Positions 21,175-26,377 of a stretch of 26,377 bases of DNA are shown here, in pieces. The position numbers and the translations under genes are program-made. Under the pieces are notes generated by a model, which had not been told where the DNA came from, did no database searches, and was given only the letters and a program-made list of their open reading frames with translations. Within the stretch, counting starts at the first letter, position 1. Each line of letters begins with the position of its first letter. The DNA is from a virus: positions 2,403 through 28,779 of the IMG/VR virus record IMGVR_UViG_3300039106_000697. One strand, given 5' to 3'.

Positions 21175-21894
21175 ATGGATCCACAAATTATCAGCAGTTA
21201 TGCTGGTGGTAAACATTCTTTTGATTTAACAACAACAATCGAAAGACTTGAAAAAGATAAAGCGTATAAAGATTTATCTTCTATTATCATAATTCCCGCA
21301 CTCGGTACAGTTCCAACTAAAGCAGTTGCAAGTTGGTGGAATATTATTTTTCCACCAAATCAAAAAGTTGCAAAAATGTTTGCAATGGGTATGGAAGTTG
21401 GTAATGCATATACAGATACCATTCAGGCAATATTAAATCATTCCGATCTTTCCAAGTGGAAGTACATTATTACAATAGAACATGATAATGTGATACCACC
21501 AGACGGTGTGTTAAAATTGTTGCAGAAAATGGAAGATCACCCCGAATATGCAGCAATTAGTGGTTTGTATTTTACAAAAGGCGAAAATGGTCAGCCACAA
21601 ATCTGGGGTAATCCAAAAGAATTTCCAATGAATTTCAAACCTCAACCACCCGTGCCCGGTGAACTGGTGGAGTGTAATGGGATCGGTATGGGTTTTAGTG
21701 CATGGCGACTTGATATATTCAAAGATCCAAAATTAGAAAAACCTTGGTTTAAAACAACAGCAAGTCAGCAAGAGGGTGTTGCTACTCAAGATTTATATTT
21801 TTGGACTCATGCTAGAAAACGTGGATATAGATGTGCGGTTGATTGTTCAGTATTAGTTGGTCATTATTCGATTGAGGAGGATATAGTATGGTAA
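21175..21894 (+). CDS. GT-A type glycosyltransferase
   Basis: A 239-residue protein that opens the sugar-modification cluster. Residues 36-105 have a Rossmann-like start (SSIIIIPALGTVP) and the strand KYIITIEHDN, where EHDN (102-105) is at the place of the metal-binding DxD motif of GT-A enzymes. Then come SGLYFTK, GMGFSAWRLDIF, and TQDLYFWTHARKRGY (204-218), the last like the acceptor/catalytic ED-containing segment of GT2 enzymes with Gln-Asp instead of Glu-Asp. It ends VGHYS. GGAG at 21163-21166, eight bases before the ATG, supports the start. The gene overlaps the next by seven bases. The sugar donor and acceptor cannot be told. Cytoplasmic: no membrane segment is seen. Confidence 0.75.
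   Translation: MDPQIISSYAGGKHSFDLTTTIERLEKDKAYKDLSSIIIIPALGTVPTKAVASWWNIIFPPNQKVAKMFAMGMEVGNAYTDTIQAILNHSDLSKWKYIITIEHDNVIPPDGVLKLLQKMEDHPEYAAISGLYFTKGENGQPQIWGNPKEFPMNFKPQPPVPGELVECNGIGMGFSAWRLDIFKDPKLEKPWFKTTASQQEGVATQDLYFWTHARKRGYRCAVDCSVLVGHYSIEEDIVW
21874..21880 (+). promoter_or_regulatory. Strong ribosome binding site inside the upstream gene
   Basis: GAGGAGG, seven bases before the ATG at 21888, is the strongest Shine-Dalgarno match noticed in the window. It lies within the end of the glycosyltransferase gene and fixes the start of the methyltransferase. Confidence 0.65.
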
Positions 21895-22433
21895 GCAAAA
21901 TTCAAGTTCCAGAAAACGTTCCATTTAAACTGGATTTGGGATGCGGTGATAGAAAAGAAGAAGGCTTCTTTGGTATCGATATTGTAAAAACAGATGTAAC
22001 AGATTTTGTATTTGATTTAACACAATTTCCATGGCCAATCGATAATGAAATTGTTGATGAAATTGTTTGTAATCATTTTTTTGAACATCTTAATGGTCCT
22101 CAAAGAATTAAATTTATGGAAGAATGTTATCGCATTCTGAAAAAGTCATCAAAATTAATTATTGTAGTTCCATATTGGTCGAGTATGAGAGCGATTCAAG
22201 ATCCCACTCATCAATGGCCACCAGTTTGTGAAGCATCATTCTTATACTTCAACAAGAAATGGATGGAAGACAACAAACTAAAGCATTACAATATCAACTG
22301 TGATTTTGATTATAGTTATGGATATGCTTTAGATAGCGATTTAACAGTACGCAACATTGAATGGCAACAATTTGCTGTTAAACATTATCTTCAATCTATT
22401 AATGATTTACAAGTGACTTTGACAAAAAGATGA
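21888..22433 (+). CDS. Class I SAM-dependent methyltransferase
   Basis: A 181-residue methyltransferase of the Methyltransf_11 type. Motif I is LDLGCGD (15-21), the acidic residue after the second strand is in FGIDIV (Asp31), and HFFEHL (63-68) and RILKKSSKLIIVVP (82-95) are the later motifs; DPTHQWPP (105-112) is common in sugar- or lipid-methylating members of this group. The start at 21888 is behind GAGGAGG. It overlaps both neighbours (7 and 4 bases; ATGA with the next), so it is co-translated with the glycosyltransferases and probably methylates a sugar or sugar precursor. The methyltransferase domain of the next gene is a more distant relative. Substrate is unknown. Confidence 0.8.
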   Translation: MVSKIQVPENVPFKLDLGCGDRKEEGFFGIDIVKTDVTDFVFDLTQFPWPIDNEIVDEIVCNHFFEHLNGPQRIKFMEECYRILKKSSKLIIVVPYWSSMRAIQDPTHQWPPVCEASFLYFNKKWMEDNKLKHYNINCDFDYSYGYALDSDLTVRNIEWQQFAVKHYLQSINDLQVTLTKR

Positions 22434-24346
22434 AATACAGCATTGTAATTCCAACATATAATCATTGCGACGACTTTCTCAAACCCTGCGTAGAATCAAT
22501 TCTTCAACATTCTTCTTTGGAAGATATTGAAATAATTATATCCGCAAACGGTTGCACAGACAATACTAGAAGTTACGTCAATGAACTAAAATACACATAT
22601 GGCAGTAAAATAAAACTTGTTTGGTCTGATGATCCTTTGGGTTATCCGAAAGCAACGAATGCTGGAATCAAAGAAGCAGTTTATGATAAAATTATTTTGT
22701 TGAATAATGATACTAAGCTATTGAATCAGTTTAAGAATCAATGGCTTCAAATGCTTGAATCATCATTTGAAAATCCCTCTTGTGGAATATCAGGTGTTGT
22801 AAAAGAATTTTCTATGGTAGTTCATCAACAGTTCGCTGTATTTTTCTGTGTTATGATTGATAGAAAAGTATTTGATAAAATTGGTCTATTGAATGAAGAT
22901 TTTGGAACTGGTTCAGGTGAAGACATAGAGTTCTGTGTAAGAGCAATGAAAAATGGATTCACTATACATCAAGTTTCTGAAAATCAAAAGTTAAATCAAA
23001 AATATTATGGTGGCAATTTTCCAATCTATCATTTTGGGGAAGGTACTGTTCACGATAAAGACCTTGTAAAAGATTGGGACTACATATTTGTATCTAACAA
23101 GTTTAAACTCGCTAAACTATTGAATGAGAATTGGAAAATAATGAAATTACAAAATGATAAAAAAATAGGAGTGATCACTCCTATCCACAATGATATCAAT
23201 CACATTTTCAATGCTGTAAATTGTGTAAAGATTCAGTCTGTTAATAATGTTACTCATTACATATATGATGATGCTAGTGATGATGGATTTGAAAAAATCA
23301 CAGAAATTTCTGATGTAGATAACTTGATTATTTTTCGCGGTGAAGCCAAAAAAGGTCAAAGTTATGGCAGAAACTTTTTGATCGAAAAGGCAATCGCAGA
23401 TGGTTGTGATCTGATTGCATTCTTAGATTCAGATGATATTTGGGCGCCGGATCATCTGAAACAGAGTCTAGACGCAAAACAGAATAGCAATATTATCTAT
23501 TCTAAGCCAGCGTTTATCAATAATGCTGGAAACGTTGTTCTTCCAGTCAATATACCTATTCCAGATATTTTCGTTGGTAAACAATTATTACATAACAATT
23601 TCATATGGATATCTTCTGTTCTTGCTGACAAAGAATGTTTTATTGATAATAAATTCGATGATAATCTGAATAGTGTAGAAGATTGGGATATGTGGATTCG
23701 TTTACATGAAAAACAATTTACGTTTATCAATAAAGAATCAACCAGCGTTCAATATCTTGTGCGAAATGATAGTCAAGCCAGTTTAGGTAATTCTAAGTTG
23801 CCTTTACTGAAACAAAAACACAAAATGTTAGATAAGTTGAAACTACATTTAGCGTGTGGGCATGATTATGGTGATGATTATATCAACGTTGATTTATATG
23901 CACCAGATACCGCAAAATGTGATGTGCGATTTGACGTTCAAAAACTACCTTATCCAGACAATTCAGTTGATGAGATAAAAGCATTTCATATCATAGAACA
24001 TTTTAATTTCTTTGAGATTAAAGATGTGCTTGAGGAATGGTATCGAGTTCTAAAACCAGGCGGCAGACTATATCTTGAAACTCCAGATTTTCTTGAAACT
24101 TGTCGGTCATTCGTAGAAGGAACACCAGTAATGCCGATTGAAGATTGGCGAGTAACGTTATATGGACATTTTTTTGCACATCCATGGGTTCCAGGTCAGA
24201 CACATAAATTTTTATTCACCGAAAATCAATTAAGAGTTAATCTAAGTTGGGCTGGTTTTAAACACGTTAATCGTCTACCACCAGCTTCTAAATATGTTAT
24301 GGATTATACCGTTCATTTATTTTTGACTGTTGAGGCGTTTAAGTGA
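22430..24346 (+). CDS. GT2-GT2-methyltransferase fusion protein
   Basis: A 638-residue protein with three catalytic domains. GT2 domain 1 (about 1-240): SIVIPTYN (4-11), NNDT (92-95) as DxD-type motif, GSGEDIEFCVR (161-171), HFGEGT (201-206). GT2 domain 2 (about 245-460): IGVITPIHN, YIYDDASDDG, LDSDDIW (332-338) with DSD as metal site, and SVEDWDMWIRL (415-425). Methyltransferase domain (about 468-638): LHLACG (472-477), INVDLY (485-490), HIIEHF (520-525) and LKPGGRLYLETP (541-552). All three appear intact. It begins by ATGA overlap with the upstream methyltransferase gene and ends in GTGA overlap with the next. Likely builds and caps a short glycan, two sugars then a methyl group; the order is inference. 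GT2 domain 1 closely resembles the stand-alone GT2 at 25313-25999. Confidence 0.85.
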   Translation: MKYSIVIPTYNHCDDFLKPCVESILQHSSLEDIEIIISANGCTDNTRSYVNELKYTYGSKIKLVWSDDPLGYPKATNAGIKEAVYDKIILLNNDTKLLNQFKNQWLQMLESSFENPSCGISGVVKEFSMVVHQQFAVFFCVMIDRKVFDKIGLLNEDFGTGSGEDIEFCVRAMKNGFTIHQVSENQKLNQKYYGGNFPIYHFGEGTVHDKDLVKDWDYIFVSNKFKLAKLLNENWKIMKLQNDKKIGVITPIHNDINHIFNAVNCVKIQSVNNVTHYIYDDASDDGFEKITEISDVDNLIIFRGEAKKGQSYGRNFLIEKAIADGCDLIAFLDSDDIWAPDHLKQSLDAKQNSNIIYSKPAFINNAGNVVLPVNIPIPDIFVGKQLLHNNFIWISSVLADKECFIDNKFDDNLNSVEDWDMWIRLHEKQFTFINKESTSVQYLVRNDSQASLGNSKLPLLKQKHKMLDKLKLHLACGHDYGDDYINVDLYAPDTAKCDVRFDVQKLPYPDNSVDEIKAFHIIEHFNFFEIKDVLEEWYRVLKPGGRLYLETPDFLETCRSFVEGTPVMPIEDWRVTLYGHFFAHPWVPGQTHKFLFTENQLRVNLSWAGFKHVNRLPPASKYVMDYTVHLFLTVEAFK

Positions 24347-25344
24347 GAATATTATGTTCAATATCAACTAAAGGAAGATACGAAACAACGTTACCTTTAG
24401 CAATTTTATCAGTTATTCAGCAAACGAAAAAAGTTGATAAACTAGTAATTTTTGATGACAATGATGACCCAAAAGATTTAAGAAACAATCATGTATATCA
24501 AAATTTATTTTCTCTGTTAGAAAGTAAACAGATATCATGGGAAGTTATTTTTGGACAAAAGAAAGGTCAGCATTTCAATCATCAAACAGCAAATAAGTTT
24601 GACTATGATTGGGTTTGGAGAATCGATGATGATAATTTTCCAGAAGCAAACGTTCTTGAAAATTTATGCAAGTATATTGACGATGACGTAGGAGCAATCG
24701 CAGGTTCTGTTATAATACCTGGACACTTCTTTAATACACAAGCATCAACAGGAAAAATTGAAGACATAGATCATGAGAGTAACATTCAATGGAACTATGT
24801 TTCAGAAGTAAAAGAAGTAGAGCATTTACATTGTTCTTTTCTATATAGAGCAGGTATAGTAGACTATAATTTAGCACTAACTAAAGTTGCTCATCGTGAA
24901 GAGACTCTGTTTTCATATGAACTAAAGAAGAAGGGATATAAGTTATTAGTTGTACCAGATGCTGTTACTTGGCATACAAAAAATCCATCAGGTGGTATTA
25001 GAAGTCAAAATGATGTAAACTTCTATGATCATGACGAAAAGATTTTTAGAAACATAATTGGTCTTTCGGAGAGCACGGTTGTTGTATTAAATGGTGGTAT
25101 GGGTGATCACATAGTTTTTAAACGTGTATTAAAAGACATTAAAAACCCAGTAGTATTCAGTTGTTATCCTCAAATTATACCAGGGAGAAGCATAGGCGAA
25201 GCCATGGCTTTGTTTGGTGATATAGAAAAATATAATGTCTATGCGAAAATGGATCAATGGAATTGGAAAGACTCTTTAGAAAACGCATATAGAAAGTTAT
25301 ATAATGTACAAAATGAAAGCATCAATAATAATACCAGCATATAA
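24343..25344 (+). CDS. GT2 glycosyltransferase fused to the N-terminal half of a GT9-like fold
   Basis: A 333-residue protein with a GTG start behind GAGG (seven bases upstream) and a GTGA overlap. Residues 1-225 are a GT2 domain: ILCSISTKGRYETTLPLAI, VWRIDDDNFP with DDD at 95-97, HREETLFSYELKKKGY (184-199) and VTWHTKNPSGG. From about 243 the fold changes: STVVVLNGGMGDHIVFKRVL (244-263) is the glycine-rich first strand/loop of GT9 (ADP-heptose-type) GT-B enzymes, followed by NPVVFSCYPQIIPG and ALFGDIEKYNVY. The ORF ends 70 residues later, after KLYNVQNES, without the C-terminal Rossmann half. That half appears in the partial ORF at 25981. The gene overlaps the next GT2 by 32 bases. Confidence 0.75.
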   Translation: MRILCSISTKGRYETTLPLAILSVIQQTKKVDKLVIFDDNDDPKDLRNNHVYQNLFSLLESKQISWEVIFGQKKGQHFNHQTANKFDYDWVWRIDDDNFPEANVLENLCKYIDDDVGAIAGSVIIPGHFFNTQASTGKIEDIDHESNIQWNYVSEVKEVEHLHCSFLYRAGIVDYNLALTKVAHREETLFSYELKKKGYKLLVVPDAVTWHTKNPSGGIRSQNDVNFYDHDEKIFRNIIGLSESTVVVLNGGMGDHIVFKRVLKDIKNPVVFSCYPQIIPGRSIGEAMALFGDIEKYNVYAKMDQWNWKDSLENAYRKLYNVQNESINNNTSI

Positions 25345-25999
25345 ACCTTACACTTTACTGAAATCTTGTATTGATAGTATTATCAAAAATACAGATTTGG
25401 ATGATATCGAAGTCATTGTAATTTGTAACGGTAGTGACAGAGAAAGTGCCGATTTAGTATTAAATTATGGAAGTAACTTTAGACTGGTCTGGTTTAATGA
25501 GCCTCTTGGTTTCGTAAAGGCTGTAAATAAAGGGATTAAACTGTCTTCTGGTGAAAACATTATTCTAATTAATACAGATTGTGTAATTTTAGATTATAAA
25601 GAAAAAAACTATTGGATTAATGAATTATTAGAGCCTCTAAAAGATCCTCATGTTGGTATCACAGGAATGGATTTTATGACTGTATTCAATACCATTTCGT
25701 TCCTACCATTCTATTTTGTTGCTTTTAGGCGAAGCTTAGTTGATGAAATTGGCTTATTGGATGAAAAGTATAGTCCAGGATATTTCGAAGACGTTGACTA
25801 TTGCATTCGTATAAGAAATAATAATTACAAATTAGTCAACATAGCCAAGGGAATCGAAGATCATGCTAATCAACGTTTTCTATCAGACTATCCGTTATGG
25901 CATACTGGTGAAGGATCGTTTAAAAATACAGAAGAGAGACGGAAAATATTGGAAAAAAACTTAAATTATTTGAAAGAAAAATGGAAAATTTTATTTTAA
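25313..25999 (+). CDS. GT2 family glycosyltransferase
   Basis: A 228-residue GT2 enzyme. I chose the ATG at 25313 because the product then begins MKASIIIPAY, aligning with MKYSIVIPTY of the fusion protein; an in-frame ATG at 25304 would add three residues. Motifs are ICNGSD, PLGFVKAVNKGI, INTDC (the DxD-type site), GYFEDVDYCIRIR and LWHTGEGSF. It resembles GT2 domain 1 of the 638-residue fusion through its length, including the IGLLDE and HTGEG steps, so one arose from the other or both from a common parent. It lies between the two halves of a GT9-like fold and overlaps both neighbours (32 and 19 bases). No ribosome binding site is evident, so it may rely on coupled translation. Confidence 0.8.
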   Translation: MKASIIIPAYKPYTLLKSCIDSIIKNTDLDDIEVIVICNGSDRESADLVLNYGSNFRLVWFNEPLGFVKAVNKGIKLSSGENIILINTDCVILDYKEKNYWINELLEPLKDPHVGITGMDFMTVFNTISFLPFYFVAFRRSLVDEIGLLDEKYSPGYFEDVDYCIRIRNNNYKLVNIAKGIEDHANQRFLSDYPLWHTGEGSFKNTEERRKILEKNLNYLKEKWKILF

Positions 26000-26377
26000 T
26001 TGCACCTTATGCACAAAAATTAAGAAATGGTAAAAACAATCCAAAGAATTATCCCTATTGGAATGAACTAATACAACTTATAAAAGATCCAATAATCCAA
26101 GTCGGCGTTGAAGGTGAACAACAGCTAGTAGCAGATTTTCGTAAAAATCTATCTCTTGATGAGTTGAGAGAACTTGTTTTACAATGTAAAACTTGGATTA
26201 CCGTGGATAGTTTCTTTCAGCATTTTTGTTGGGATATAGAAAAGTATGGATATGTCATTTGGGGTCAGTCCGATCCTAACATTTTTGGTCATCCAGAAAA
26301 CACTAATATTCTAAAAGATAGAAAATATCTCAGAGAAAAACAGTTTTGGCTATGGGAACAAGCAGATTATATAGAAG
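25981..26377 (+). CDS. C-terminal half of a GT9-like (heptosyltransferase-type) glycosyltransferase, 3' end outside window
   Basis: Translated by eye from the ATG at 25981: 132 codons with no stop up to the window edge. It begins MENFILIAPYAQKLRNG, then NPKNYPYWNELIQLI, IIQVGVEGEQQL, LVLQCKTWITVDSFFQHF, VIWGQSDPNIFGHPEN and YLREKQFWLWEQA. These match the order in the nucleotide-sugar-binding half of GT9 enzymes: a strand plus basic loop, the VGVEGE strand, the CxTWIxVDSF segment, and a GxSDP-type loop. The N-terminal acceptor half is absent and appears instead at the end of the gene at 24343-25344. It could act as a stand-alone protein that pairs with that half, or be a remnant of a split gene. 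It overlaps the upstream GT2 by 19 bases. Confidence 0.7.
   Translation, partial: MENFILIAPYAQKLRNGKNNPKNYPYWNELIQLIKDPIIQVGVEGEQQLVADFRKNLSLDELRELVLQCKTWITVDSFFQHFCWDIEKYGYVIWGQSDPNIFGHPENTNILKDRKYLREKQFWLWEQADYIE

Overview
The window looks like part of an AT-rich, T4-like myovirus genome (class Caudoviricetes), most similar in style to the large aquatic phages of cyanobacteria and SAR11. This rests on three things seen in the sequence. There is a very large DUF4815-like virion protein. It is followed by a run of tail-fibre and adhesin genes with collagen-like Gly-X-Ser repeats. Exact and near matches to the T4 late-promoter motif TATAAATA sit in the few intergenic gaps. All credible genes are on the + strand. 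They are packed with overlaps of 1 to 32 bases or gaps of at most about 40 bases, and no stretch over 300 bases lacks a gene. I saw no tRNA, integrase, insertion sequence or CRISPR array. The host cannot be named from this sequence.

Layout. (1) 2-5209: a giant structural protein cut by the left edge, then a 69-residue coiled-coil protein (5213-5422). (2) 5426-8306, receptor-binding cassette A: a tail fibre with Ala/Asn coiled coil and GGTGQ repeats, a glycine-rich tip-like protein starting on the fibre's stop codon, and a 178-residue putative fibre-assembly protein. (3) 8334-12523: a small Ig-like structural protein, a 720-residue collagen-like fibre, a BspA-type (DUF285) leucine-rich-repeat adhesin and a 63-residue unknown. 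(4) 12527-20100, cassette B: a 1916-residue fibre with four collagen-like stalks and four globular regions, one of them C1q-like; a protein made of seven propeller-type repeats, again starting on the fibre's stop codon; a 78-residue helical protein; and a 185-residue paralogue of the cassette A assembly protein. (5) 20142-21146: a short collagen-stalked fibre behind a perfect late-promoter motif. (6) 21175 to the right edge: a sugar-modification cluster with a GT-A glycosyltransferase, a methyltransferase, a GT2-GT2-methyltransferase fusion, a GT2 fused to the front half of a GT9-like fold, a stand-alone GT2, and an ORF carrying the back half of the GT9-like fold, cut by the window end.

How it may work together (inference). 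Regions 2 to 5 encode several alternative host-contact proteins built from exchangeable parts: trimeric stalks, shared C-terminal domains, swappable tips and paired assembly factors. The downstream glycosyltransferases and methyltransferases could decorate either the Ser/Tyr-rich fibres or the host surface glycan. The most notable points are the two parallel cassettes with different tips, the seven-repeat propeller as a tail tip, the proline-poor Gly-X-Ser collagen stalks, and the heptosyltransferase-like fold split in two by a GT2 gene.
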